In this document: one piece after another, positions 1 to 9,216 of the stretch
How the letters are laid out: each line of letters opens with the position of its first letter
How positions within the stretch are numbered: position 1 is the stretch's first letter
NCBI GenBank assembly: GCA_025360865.1
Contig: JANYBG010000017.1
Location: 1-36,514 of the forward strand
From: Pseudomonadota bacterium
GTDB lineage: Bacteria > Pseudomonadota > Gammaproteobacteria > Steroidobacterales > Steroidobacteraceae
Direction of reading: 5' to 3'
DNA length: 36,514 bases
Position numbers and translations under genes: made by a program
Notes under the pieces: generated by a model
What the model was told of the DNA's origin: nothing
Databases searched by the model: none
Seen by the model: the letters and a program-made list of their open reading frames with translations, nothing else

Positions 1-1
1 C

Positions 2-868
2 CGGCGCTTAGACTTGGGAGTCAGCCTGCCGGCTATCAGCACCGTGCACGCGGTGCTGAATCGGCACGGCCTTGTCAGCCGCGGTCGGCGACGGCATCAC
101 TTCAAGGCTCAAGGCAGCACCCTCTCCCGACCCGACCAACCCAACGAGTTGTGGTGCGCCGATTACAAGGGCGAGTTCATGCTCGCCGATCACCGCTACT
201 GCTATCCCTTGACCATCACAGACTTCGCTTCGCGTTACCTGCTGTGTTGCGAAGGCCTGCACAGCACCCGCGAGCAGTTCGCCTTCAGTGTCTTTGAAAG
301 AACCTTTAGGGATTACGGCCTGCCGCGCACCATCCGTACCGACAACGGAGTGCCGTTCGCCAGTTGCAGCACTTTCTTCGGCTTGAGCAAACTGTCCGTA
401 TGATGGCTGCGCTTGGGAATCGGTATCGAGCGCATCAAACCGGCTCATCCGGAGCAGAACGGCAGGCACGAACGCATGCATCTGACTCTGAAGAAAGAAG
501 CCACCAAGCCTGCCGGAAAGAACTTCCTGCATCAGCAGGCTCGCTTCGATGCCTTCACACGCGTCTACAACCACGAGCGGCCGCACCAGGCCCTGAACAT
601 GCGCTATCCGGCAGAACTCTTTAAGCCCTCCGTGCGCGCCTACGACGGCTTACCTGCGCTTGAATATCCCTTCCACGATCGCACCGTCGTCGTCACGCAA
701 TGTGGGCGCCTGTGCTTCGGTGGACGCAAAATCAACCTCAGCCAGGTCTTTGCAGGTCAGGCCGTCGGCGTCAGGGAGGTCGCCGACCACATCTGGTTGA
801 TCAGCTTCATGCACTACGACTTGGGCTTCTTCGACGATCAGTGCACCCGCGTCGAAATGTGCCAATAA
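2..868 (+). pseudogene. IS481-like (rve/DDE integrase-core) transposase, 5'-truncated by the window edge, interrupted by an in-frame TGA at 401-403
   Basis: ORFs 14..403 and 413..868 are in the same frame. Reading through gives ...NELWCADYKGEF...TIRTDNGVPFAS...GLSKLSV*WLRLGIGIERIKPAHPEQNGRHERMHLTLKKEA..., the D...D...E core of IS481-type transposases. The stop replaces one codon in an otherwise intact frame. Confidence 0.88.
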
Positions 869-890
869 CCCCTTCAGTGCTAAGGTGTCA

Positions 891-1878
891 GGCGGTCTCA
901 ACGGGTCGGCGAAACACCTTCAGCTAATGTGTAGCTTGGGAGGTGGATGTCATGGGTCGTCACTCGAGAGTCTCGGACGCGCAACGCGTGGAACTTTGGC
1001 GGCGGTACCGTGCCGGCGAGACGGTACTGGATATCGCCAACGCCCTTGGCCAGAGTTCGACTGGTAATGTTTATCGTGTGCTGGAAGCCTACGGCGGCAT
1101 CACGCCGCCACAGCGCTGCCGCGCCCCGCGGGTGTTGAGTTTTTCAGAGCGCGAAGAGATATCCCGAGGCGTCGCGGCTGGCGAGACGATGCGCGCCATC
1201 GCGAGAAGACTCGGCCGGGCGATCTCCACTGTCAGCCAGGAGCTCTCGCGACATGGCGGCCGTTGCGCCTACCGCGCGGCACAGGCTGACCGCGAGGCTT
1301 GGCGGTCCGCCCGTCGACCCAAGCGCTGCCTGCTCGCCTGCAACCAGCCGTTGCAACGGCTGGTTGCAGCTAAACTGCAGCAGGACTGGTCGCCTCAGCA
1401 GATTGCAGCCTGGCTGCGAGACCAGTATCCCGGCAATCCGGAGAGGTGGGTGTCCCACGAGACCATCTACCGTAGCCTGTTCATTCAGGCTCGCGGTGCC
1501 TTAAAAAAGCAGCTCCTCGCGCATCTTCGCTCTGGGAGGCGCATCCGTCGTTCCCGTCATGCAGTCGACGGCCGAACTCGTGAACGCATACTGGGGGCGG
1601 TGTCCATACGCGAGCGGCCGGCCGAGGTCGAAGATCGAGCCGTTCCGGCAAAGTCTATTTTTGTGACCCGTTTAGCCCTTGGCAACGTGGCAGCAACGAG
1701 AACACTAACGGGCTCTTGCGACAGTATTATCCGAAGGGCATGGATCTCTCAGACGTCAGCCAGGCCCAACTGGATGTTGTGGCGAGAAAGCTCAATACTC
1801 GACCACGGCAGACTCTGGACTGGCAGACGCCAGCCCATATTTTGCGATTAAGTGTTTCGACAACCGGTTGAGGCCAAG
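891..1878 (+). mobile_element. Degenerate IS30-family element with imperfect terminal inverted repeats
   Basis: Left end 891-918 ggcggtctcaacgggtcggcgaaacacc, reverse complement GGTGTTTCGCCGACCCGTTGAGACCGCC. Right end 1851-1878 agtgtttcgacaaccggttgaggccaag. 20 of 24 positions match in the best part. The two ends flank the IS30 transposase reading frame. Confidence 0.8.
943..1871 (+). pseudogene. IS30-family transposase, inactivated by internal deletion and frameshift near 1648-1651
   Basis: N-terminal HTH and IS30-type sequence ([66 protein letters not shown]). Then a different frame from 1651 reads [73 protein letters not shown] ending at 1871, the normal IS30 C-terminus. The region carrying the first two catalytic Asp residues is missing. 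Confidence 0.88.
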
Positions 1879-2053
1879 TCAGCGATCTGGCCGGAATACT
1901 CTGTAACCTATGTGCCCGAAAGCACAATCAAAGCGTTAGCCACGACCGGCACGGACGCGAGGTGCCCAGCATTCATTGGACACTGTTTAGGACCGCCATC
2001 GCCCGCTATCTGCAAGAAAAGTGATGGACCGCATTCGGGGACCAATGGGGCAA

Positions 2054-2920
2054 TCAGGAGCCGAAGACGTTCCAAAGGTAACTCGCTGCCCCACGAAGCT
2101 CGCGCAGAAACCTACGTATCGCAGCGTCTGACAGAAGATTCGTGCGCCGATACCAATTCTCAAGGATCACTCGGTTCGTTTGCCGCTTACACAGGTGCTT
2201 CGCGTAATAGGCGCCACGACCGATGTCGTACGCCTTTAATGTGGTGTGGAGATCGGCGTTTGACCTTCGTCCGTGATGATGCCTAACAGTCGGCGTTGGC
2301 GAATAAATCCCTGTAAACCCGCAGCACGACGCGCGGAACAGGAAATCGATGTCCTCGGCCGACCTTGTGACGGAACCCGCTCCGAGCCTGACGTCGAACG
2401 GGCCAATGACCTCTAGAACCCGTCGGCTAAAAGCCATATTTGCACCCATCATCGCCCCGGCGGGAATGAATGTGTTCGGGGGAAATAGCTCCGGCGTGGT
2501 GGAAGTTTTAGTCGAGATTCGGAGGTCAGCCGGGTCATGCAACAGTACTCGCCCACCGCAATAATCAATGCTTGGGAATGAGAAGACGTCAAGGATATCG
2601 TTCAAATATGACTGGGTTGGATAGCAATCATCATCAGTGAACGCGACTATGTCACCGCGAGCGTGACGCAGGCCGGCATTGCGCGCGCGCGAGAGGCCGA
2701 CAACAGGTTCGGACACAACGTCGACGCGCACGCTGGTCTTTGACTGGATCGATCGGATCCATTGCCAAGTGCCATCGGTCGAACCGTTGTCCACAACAAT
2801 GAGTTGCCAAGGCGCCCGGCACTGCAATCCTAATATGACAGCGAGCGCTGCTCGCAACGACGGAAACCGGTTCCGAGTGCAGACTATCAGCGTGAGGCGC
2901 TCTTTCGCGTGGGACGTCAT
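2054..2920 (-). CDS. Family 2 (GT-A fold) glycosyltransferase
   Basis: 288 aa; LTLIVCTRNRFPSLRAAL, LIVVDNGSTDGTWQW, GLSRARNAGLRHARGDIVAFTDDDCYP (DxD-type), SAEDIDFLFRA. Confidence 0.9.
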   Translation of the reverse strand: MTSHAKERLTLIVCTRNRFPSLRAALAVILGLQCRAPWQLIVVDNGSTDGTWQWIRSIQSKTSVRVDVVSEPVVGLSRARNAGLRHARGDIVAFTDDDCYPTQSYLNDILDVFSFPSIDYCGGRVLLHDPADLRISTKTSTTPELFPPNTFIPAGAMMGANMAFSRRVLEVIGPFDVRLGAGSVTRSAEDIDFLFRASCCGFTGIYSPTPTVRHHHGRRSNADLHTTLKAYDIGRGAYYAKHLCKRQTNRVILENWYRRTNLLSDAAIRRFLRELRGAASYLWNVFGS

Positions 2921-3330
2921 GCGTAAGTCCGGTTATCGACGTTCACTCGGCTCAAGCCTTGAGCCAGACATCGAGGCTGTGGATCGTGAGTTTTTTCAGC
3001 CTCCAAGTCCACGCCAAATCAGGCTAAGTGAGAGGTTCGGAGCATTCTGTTGTGAACCGGCGTCGAGGATTGAACATTGCCCGCAGTGCTTGCTCGTTCT
3101 CCGCGCATCGCTGGACTGGGATTGACTTTCCGACTCATCGAGCTCGTCTGGCGATCCCGCTTGGATATCGACTGCCGTGTGCGAATCGCCTGAGATGACG
3201 GTCCCTTCTCGTCTTCCACGACCGATTCGGAAACCGGACAGAGAATGCCATTGCCGGTTCTCTTTCGGGGCGTCTCATTCAAGCCCGTGTCCCGGTGGGG
3301 AACCAGAACGGGACGGGTCGATTGCTGAAA

Positions 3331-3357
3331 GGTACGTCTCCCGTTAGGGAACGTACT
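3331..3357 (-). terminator. Candidate hairpin terminator just downstream of the C39-like peptidase gene
   Basis: gtacgt-c-tccc-gtta-ggga-acgtac: 10-bp stem with one bulge and a 4-nt loop, 3 nt past the stop at 3360. The following T-tract on the minus strand is short (CTTTC). Confidence 0.45.
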
Positions 3358-3359
3358 AT

Positions 3360-4772
3360 CTATGACTGACGGTCTCGCCGCTGATCGCGGTAGCGTTGCA
3401 GGTCGCGCTGAATAGCTTGTTTCAGTTTGCGGAGCTGCTTATCAGCGGGCACTGCCACGCCGGCGACCGCACCGATCGAAGGATCCGTCGCAGCCGGGAT
3501 GAGGGTTGCCTTCTTGCCTTTGCCGTAGGCCGCGAAGAACGCGACCTCGCCCGGTACTGAGACCATGTAAAAGCTGTCGACGGGGAGATGTTCTTGCGCC
3601 GCATAGCGTGCCCGGAAAGCCACCAGACGCTGGGTAATCTCGAGATTCGCATAGCCTCCGCGCTGCCAACGGCCGTCCATGAACAGCATTAGGAATGCAT
3701 CGACGACCTCACCCTGCGACTCCACGGGAAACAGGATCGCCGAGGTGGTGCCGGCCAGGAGTCGGGTGGGATCGTCTGAGCGCAAGAGGTGCGCGAAGCT
3801 GAGGCCCACGATCGGAAAAGGAACACCGAGGGAACGCGGCGCGGCGCCTGATACCCGCAGATCGAGCTGCCGGCTCTCGGGCAGCGCCATATTAAGTGCC
3901 TTGGCGAAGCTCAGCTGCGGCCGCGCCCTCGACGGGGGCGGCGGGTGATTGTGAAACCCCACAGGGTCTGGGGGCGGAGGCGGCGGACCCGCGTCAACCC
4001 TGAGGACGGGGGCGTCTGGAGCGATCACCGCGAGATGCCACTGGTCGCCCTCATGCGCGGGGGTGACAGTGACCCCCATGTCGTTCCCCGGAGTAGTGTA
4101 GGTGCTGAAATAGACCCACCGACTGTGCTCCGAGGTGGCGGAGACTCCTGGCGCCGGCCCACACGCCGGCACAACGGACGGCGGCGCCATCGGCACGGGC
4201 CAGGGATCCCAGATCTGGAGATACTGCGTGCCGCTGCTGTCCCTCTCGTCCGAGTAACCCGTCGCAACCAACTGGTGCTTACCTACGGGTAGCGAGCCGG
4301 TGGCGTCTTCAGGATAGTCCCACATGAACAGGAACGGACGCCCCGCGTCAATCTCCTGTCTTGCGGCGTCCCACGTGAGGCCCACGCTGTTGTCGCCGGT
4401 AGCGGATGGAGTGCCGCTGAACCCTGTATTGACGGTGAGTCCGTGCAGAAGCGGGACTCCCCAGCCGTTGCAGTTCCCGAGATTAGCCTCGCAATTCGAC
4501 GCGGCGGTGCCCCACTTATAGGCGGCTTCCAACGCCTGGCTTGTGGGGAAGAGTGCGGGAGTTGCCGCCGGCGGGCTCGTGAGTGGCGGACAACTCGGGT
4601 AGAACTGGTTGACGGCGAGCACGTCGGCTGCTGCCCAACACAGCTTGCTCGCGTACTGCGGCTCGGAATCCGTCAGCAGCAACGTCTTGCTCGCAGCCCG
4701 CGCCATCAGCGGTACGGTCATGATGAGTAACGCAGTGCAGCACGCGAACGAGGCGGGACACCGAGTTTTCAT
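3360..4772 (-). CDS. Exported C39/papain-like cysteine peptidase with a proline-rich linker and C-terminal domain
   Basis: 470 aa; signal peptide MKTRCPASFACCTALLIMTVPLMARAA. Putative catalytic elements: Q-Y-A-S-K-L-C-W-A-A (Gln six residues before Cys, as in papain-like enzymes), GKHQLVATGYSD (His), YLQIWDPWP (Asp). Confidence 0.7.
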   Translation of the reverse strand: MKTRCPASFACCTALLIMTVPLMARAASKTLLLTDSEPQYASKLCWAAADVLAVNQFYPSCPPLTSPPAATPALFPTSQALEAAYKWGTAASNCEANLGNCNGWGVPLLHGLTVNTGFSGTPSATGDNSVGLTWDAARQEIDAGRPFLFMWDYPEDATGSLPVGKHQLVATGYSDERDSSGTQYLQIWDPWPVPMAPPSVVPACGPAPGVSATSEHSRWVYFSTYTTPGNDMGVTVTPAHEGDQWHLAVIAPDAPVLRVDAGPPPPPPDPVGFHNHPPPPSRARPQLSFAKALNMALPESRQLDLRVSGAAPRSLGVPFPIVGLSFAHLLRSDDPTRLLAGTTSAILFPVESQGEVVDAFLMLFMDGRWQRGGYANLEITQRLVAFRARYAAQEHLPVDSFYMVSVPGEVAFFAAYGKGKKATLIPAATDPSIGAVAGVAVPADKQLRKLKQAIQRDLQRYRDQRRDRQS

Positions 4773-4963
4773 GCGTATTCTTATAGTGGATCGGTCAGTG
4801 GCAGTTTGAACCAGCTGCGCGTACAGTCAACTGGAAGCAGGCAATACGAAAAAGGCAGTCAACACTAAACGAGGGGGCGAGCGATGGTCACTGAAAAAAC
4901 TCGATCCACGAAGAGCGGATCGAAAGCGTTTCCGCGCGACGAACTGGGCCGGGAGCTGCGAAC

Positions 4964-5494
4964 ATGACCATTCCCCGGCGTGATTTATTGACCGGCGCCT
5001 CGTTGGTTCTCGTGGGAAGCGCCAGCGGGTGCGGAAAGGGAAATCCGGGCAATCCGGGCAATCCGGGCAATCCGGATCTGCTTCGCACTCAGTTCATTGC
5101 GGATTTCACCGCGGCGTTCATTGGTGATCCGACAAGAATCAGCCCGGGTCAGGTAGACCGTTGGCCGGACCCGAACCGCATTTGGCCGGCACCCGGACAA
5201 ACAAAAAATGACATCGTTACCGACTATGCGACGTTCGTGAACGTGCTGATGACGGTGGGGTATGTCATGGCGCCGCCGCCTGCCGCCCCGAGCGGCTCAC
5301 TGGGCGCCCGGATCGCGCAGTTCCTGCAGGCGCGGAATTGGCCGACTGGGACCACGGTCCCGCCGGAATACAGGGCTGAGCTGCCCACCGTCCACCTCGC
5401 GGAGATCTCGGTGATCCTTGACCGCCTGCTGCAGGCGGTCAACTCGTTTGGGGACGGTGCAGGTGGCGGCGGCAGTAGCTGGCCGCATCACTGA
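4964..5494 (+). CDS. Small Tat-type, probable lipoprotein of unknown function with an NPG repeat
   Basis: 176 aa; MTIPRRDLLTGASLVLVGSASGCGKGNPGNPGNPGNPD: twin-arginine motif, hydrophobic stretch, lipobox-like SASGC, then the GNP repeat. No family recognised for the remainder. Confidence 0.7.
   Translation: MTIPRRDLLTGASLVLVGSASGCGKGNPGNPGNPGNPDLLRTQFIADFTAAFIGDPTRISPGQVDRWPDPNRIWPAPGQTKNDIVTDYATFVNVLMTVGYVMAPPPAAPSGSLGARIAQFLQARNWPTGTTVPPEYRAELPTVHLAEISVILDRLLQAVNSFGDGAGGGGSSWPHH
5041..5075 (+). repeat. 9-bp tandem repeat (aatccgggc, about 4 copies) encoding NPG units
   Basis: aaatccgggcaatccgggcaatccgggcaatccgg read directly from the sequence. Confidence 0.9.
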
Positions 5495-5512
5495 CGCCTG
5501 ACGCCCAATCTC

Positions 5513-8452
5513 TCACGATTGCGGTGGCGTTGCCGCCGCCTCCGGCGCAAGTGTTCTGACGTTCGCTTCGTTGTCAGCGCGTACGCGTTCCAGCAGCGCG
5601 CGGAAGTCGGCCCGAGGACGCAAGGTGGAGAAATACGGCTCGCGCTCGGCGAGCCAAGCGTCGCGCCAGCCCTGATCCGCAGCGCGCTGCAGAGCGCGCA
5701 TCGCCCCTGCTACGTCCCCGCGCAAAGCCGCCACCTGCGCCTGCAGCTCATACACCCCGTGGCGGCGCATGCCCGCCGCGGTCAACCGATCGAGCAGCGC
5801 CGTAAGCGCGGTCAACTGTTGCGCTGCTCCCGCCGCATCGCCAGTCGCCTGGTGCGCCGCAGCGGCGATCAGCAGATAAGCGCGCCCGGTGCGCGCGAGC
5901 CACGGGCTGGCAAGGTCATCGGGCCTGAGTTCGGTCGAGGCAAGTGCCCGGTCGACGAACGCCCGCGCGGCTTGGGGCTCGCCTGCGAGCAGCTCCACGT
6001 TCGCCAGCTCAAATAGCACGCCGGGGTCGCTCGCATCGGCGAGGCGCTGCGCGGCAATCCGCTGGTGCAGCGCCTCGAGACCACCGCCGGCGTATGCCGT
6101 GACGAGTCCGATCCAGCTGAGCCAGGGGGTGGCATTAGTATTCCCAGTCGCGACGACCGCCGCGTCGTAGCTCTCGCGTGCCCGTTCCGGAAGACCGAGA
6201 CTCAACAGCCAGTGTCCGCGCTGCGCGTAGAGTTCCTGAGCGTCGGCTGAGCGCGAGAGGGCGACGCTATTCCAGCGCAGCGCCTCGGCGAGCCGGCCGC
6301 GCGCCTCTTCCAGGTCGCTCGACACGCTATAAGCGGATACAGACTGCGGGTCGAGGCTGCGGGAGCGGTCGCAGGCTGCGGCCGCACCGTCGTATTGCCC
6401 CAGATCTGCGAGCGCAGTGCATCGTTGCGCGGCGAGGTTGTAATCCAGCGGATCAAGATCGGCGGCGTGACTGTAGTAGCGCAGCGCGTCGCGCGGCTGA
6501 CCGTTGACGAGGTAGTAGAAACCGAGCTCAGAGGCTGCGTCGCGAGAGTTGGGATTGAGCGCCTCGGCATGATGCAGGTCACGCAGTGCCGCATCATGCC
6601 GCAGCAGCTCTGTCTCAAGCGCGCCACGCACCACATACACGTCGGCGAGGCGCGGCGCCTGTTTCGCGGCGCGTTCCAGCAGAGGCATGGCGTCGCCCGC
6701 GATATCCACGATGGGTCGGTCGTTGAAATAGCGCTGATTCAGGTACGCGTAGGCGAGCCCGACCTGCGCGAGCGCGAAGCTCGGATCGAAATTGATGGCT
6801 TGCCGGTACAGCTCGATGGCGCGCTCGTTGTCCTGCTTGGTTCCTTGCTGCTGATGATGGCGCGCGACGAGGTAGAGCGCGTAGGCCTGCGCACTGGAGC
6901 TGCGCCGTTCGCTCAGGTTGGCGATCGCCACGCCCGTCAACCGAAGCTCCAGATTGTTGGCGACTGACCGTGCCACCTCTTCCTGCATCAGGATGACATT
7001 GGTCGACGCGGCATCATAGGAACCGGACCAGAGGTTGTAGCCGTCGCGCGTGGAGATGAGCTGCACGCTTACGCGCAAGACATTGCCGGCGCGCCGCAGC
7101 GTGCCTTCGAGCACGTGCGTTGCGCCGAGCTGGCGACCGATCTCGCGCACGTCAGTCTGACGGTCGCGAAATACGAACGCCGAGCTGCGCGCAACAACCC
7201 GCAACATCGGGATCTGCGCAAGCCAGTTGGAGAGCTCCTCCGTGATCCCGTCACTTAAGGGCTGCTCGGTCTTGCCGACGCTCAGATCGACGAATGGCAG
7301 CACCGCGATCGCCGTCTGACCGTTCGAGGTCGCTCCCTCCACCACGACCGAGTGCCGGGATACCCACCACCTATCGAGTAAGTAGGTCAGGCCCACAGCT
7401 GCGATCGCAATGAGGATCGCCGCGCTGAGGAGGGCGACTGGCCGAGCGCGGGGCCTGGTGTCAGCGCCGAGCCCGGCGAGCAGTGCTTCCACGGTGCTGG
7501 TGCGTGCCTCCCGGTCAAAGGCCAGCCCTTTTGCCAGCGCCGCATTCTGTCCCCGCGACAGCCCCTGGAGCGGCGGCACCTGGGTACCCGCTGCCCGAGC
7601 GTCGAGCGCGCTGAGTTCCCCGAATGGGCGCTCCCCGCAGAGCATCTCGTAGATCACGCAGGCGAAGGAGTAAATGTCATCGCGCCGGTCCGCCTCCTTC
7701 CCCTCGAGCATCTCGCAGCTGGCATAGGCGGGTGTGAGGGCGCGCGGCCCGGAATCGGCGTGCAGTAGCGGACCGCGCGACACCCGCGCAATGCCGAAGT
7801 CGAGCAGTTTGGTCCTGCCCGAGATTGTCCGGAACACATTCGCAGGCTTCAAGTCGCTGTGGATCACGTTGTGGTCATGCGCGTTGCCCAGCGCCTTGCC
7901 CACGTCCTCAATGATTGGCCAGGCGTGACTGAAGGGCAGGCCGCGGCCAAACTCCTCATCGAGCAGCATGTCCAGCGACTTGCCTTCGAGATACTCCATC
8001 AATACATAGAGCCTCTGGCCATCCACATTCACCGAATGCGCGTCGACAATGTTGGGATGGCTCAGCTTGCGCGTCTTACGGACCTCCTCCCTCAGCAGCG
8101 TGAGGATCGCGGGGTGCAACTCCTCCTTGAGAACCTTGATGGCGAACCTCTCGCCGGGCACCTGCTCATCGGCGGCCAGGTACACCACCCCCATCCCCCC
8201 CTCACCGAGCTCGCGCTCTATGCGGTAGCGGCCGCCGAGCAGATGGCCAATCGCAAGCCGCACGCTGTTGGATGACATGGCCGTTTGCGCTCGCCCGGTC
8301 GCGCCTCGGCGGCGCCCCTGAGGCTGCGTCTCCGGAAGTTCTGCGGGGGGTGGGCCTTCTTGTGCGCACGCTGACAGCTGCGGATCGACTTCGGCCTCCC
8401 GCGGTGAGGCTGCGGTGGACAGGGATGCGCGGTCCTTTTCTTCTGCGGTCAT
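5513..8452 (-). CDS. Transmembrane Ser/Thr protein kinase with FlgO/TolB-like domain and TPR repeats
   Basis: 979 aa; LGEGGMGVVYLAAD (G-loop), FAIKVLKEE (Lys), HSDLKPANV (HxD, not HRD), LLDFGIARV (DFG); TM ALLSAAILIAIAAVGLTYLL; TAIAVLPFVDLS...LSDGITEELSNWLAQIPMLRVVARSSAFVF...LGATHVLEGTLRRAGNVLRVSVQLI; then TPR-like repeats. Confidence 0.92.
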   Translation of the reverse strand: MTAEEKDRASLSTAASPREAEVDPQLSACAQEGPPPAELPETQPQGRRRGATGRAQTAMSSNSVRLAIGHLLGGRYRIERELGEGGMGVVYLAADEQVPGERFAIKVLKEELHPAILTLLREEVRKTRKLSHPNIVDAHSVNVDGQRLYVLMEYLEGKSLDMLLDEEFGRGLPFSHAWPIIEDVGKALGNAHDHNVIHSDLKPANVFRTISGRTKLLDFGIARVSRGPLLHADSGPRALTPAYASCEMLEGKEADRRDDIYSFACVIYEMLCGERPFGELSALDARAAGTQVPPLQGLSRGQNAALAKGLAFDREARTSTVEALLAGLGADTRPRARPVALLSAAILIAIAAVGLTYLLDRWWVSRHSVVVEGATSNGQTAIAVLPFVDLSVGKTEQPLSDGITEELSNWLAQIPMLRVVARSSAFVFRDRQTDVREIGRQLGATHVLEGTLRRAGNVLRVSVQLISTRDGYNLWSGSYDAASTNVILMQEEVARSVANNLELRLTGVAIANLSERRSSSAQAYALYLVARHHQQQGTKQDNERAIELYRQAINFDPSFALAQVGLAYAYLNQRYFNDRPIVDIAGDAMPLLERAAKQAPRLADVYVVRGALETELLRHDAALRDLHHAEALNPNSRDAASELGFYYLVNGQPRDALRYYSHAADLDPLDYNLAAQRCTALADLGQYDGAAAACDRSRSLDPQSVSAYSVSSDLEEARGRLAEALRWNSVALSRSADAQELYAQRGHWLLSLGLPERARESYDAAVVATGNTNATPWLSWIGLVTAYAGGGLEALHQRIAAQRLADASDPGVLFELANVELLAGEPQAARAFVDRALASTELRPDDLASPWLARTGRAYLLIAAAAHQATGDAAGAAQQLTALTALLDRLTAAGMRRHGVYELQAQVAALRGDVAGAMRALQRAADQGWRDAWLAEREPYFSTLRPRADFRALLERVRADNEANVRTLAPEAAATPPQS

Positions 8453-8703
8453 CTAGTGCGCCTTGGTGGTCGGCAAAAGCATGCGCCCACTCGGCCAATA
8501 ACAGCAAATTCGATCCGCGCCGGCGGTAAACGCGCAGTTACGCGGATCCGCCGTAATTGCGTAAGCGCGCAAGATTTCACTGCTTCCTAAGATCTCCCTA
8601 AGGACCGCCGGGTGGCTCGTGGGTAATGTCACTCCCGAGGCTGAGAACTACCGATACGTCCGAAGCCGCAGTGAAGTTCCCAAATCCAAGACAGGAGACC
8701 GTC

Positions 8704-9057
8704 ATGAACTCGAATGTGAAGACCGATAAGCGCACCGTCCTCGGTTACGCCTCGACGATGTGGCTAGCGTGTGTGTTGGTTGCTTTCAACGCGCATGCTA
8801 ACGATGAGCGCTCCGAGACCGTCAAGTTCTCCGATCTGAACCTCAGCTCACCGGCGGGCGTGGAGGCGCTCTACGGGCGCATTCACGCGGCAGCCCGGCG
8901 CGTCTGTGACCAGCCGGCGGGGGAGCAGGCCGCAGTCAAGGGGTGCATGACTAAAGCTGAGAACGGGGCGATCGGAAAGGTGAACCTCCCGTTGCTCACA
9001 ACGTTCTACCAGCAGAAGACCGGAAGACAGCCGCAAGCGATCACCGCGAGTCGATGA
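8704..9057 (+). CDS. UrcA-like family small secreted protein
   Basis: ATG at 8704 preceded by acaggag. MNSNVK...WLACVLVAFNAHAND signal peptide, then ETVKFSDLNLSSPAGVEALYGRIHAAARRVCDQPAG, the typical UrcA-family pattern. Confidence 0.75.
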   Translation: MNSNVKTDKRTVLGYASTMWLACVLVAFNAHANDERSETVKFSDLNLSSPAGVEALYGRIHAAARRVCDQPAGEQAAVKGCMTKAENGAIGKVNLPLLTTFYQQKTGRQPQAITASR

Positions 9058-9065
9058 AAAGCTGC

Positions 9066-9098
9066 AGGGGTCTGGGCAATGGCCAAGCTCGGACCCCT
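9066..9098 (+). terminator. Weak hairpin downstream of the UrcA-like gene
   Basis: aggggtc (9066-9072) pairs with gacccct (9092-9098) right after the stop codon. No clear T-tract. Confidence 0.3.
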
Positions 9099-9216
9099 AT
9101 TCTTCGACGACGGTCGGCTCGCCCGATGTTTCCCGCAGGACGACGTGCTATTTAGGAGTGGCCACTGCGACACCCCCTTTTTTTTGCGGCGCAGCATAAA
9201 TGGGGGCGGCTGAAAA

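Noticed and set aside
1852-2286. 144-aa ORF after the IS30 element
   Set aside because: Starts inside the IS30 right end and runs antisense to the glycosyltransferase C-terminus; no motif.
3019-3282. 87-aa minus-strand ORF between the glycosyltransferase and the peptidase
   Set aside because: No recognisable domain or convincing coding signal; left unannotated.
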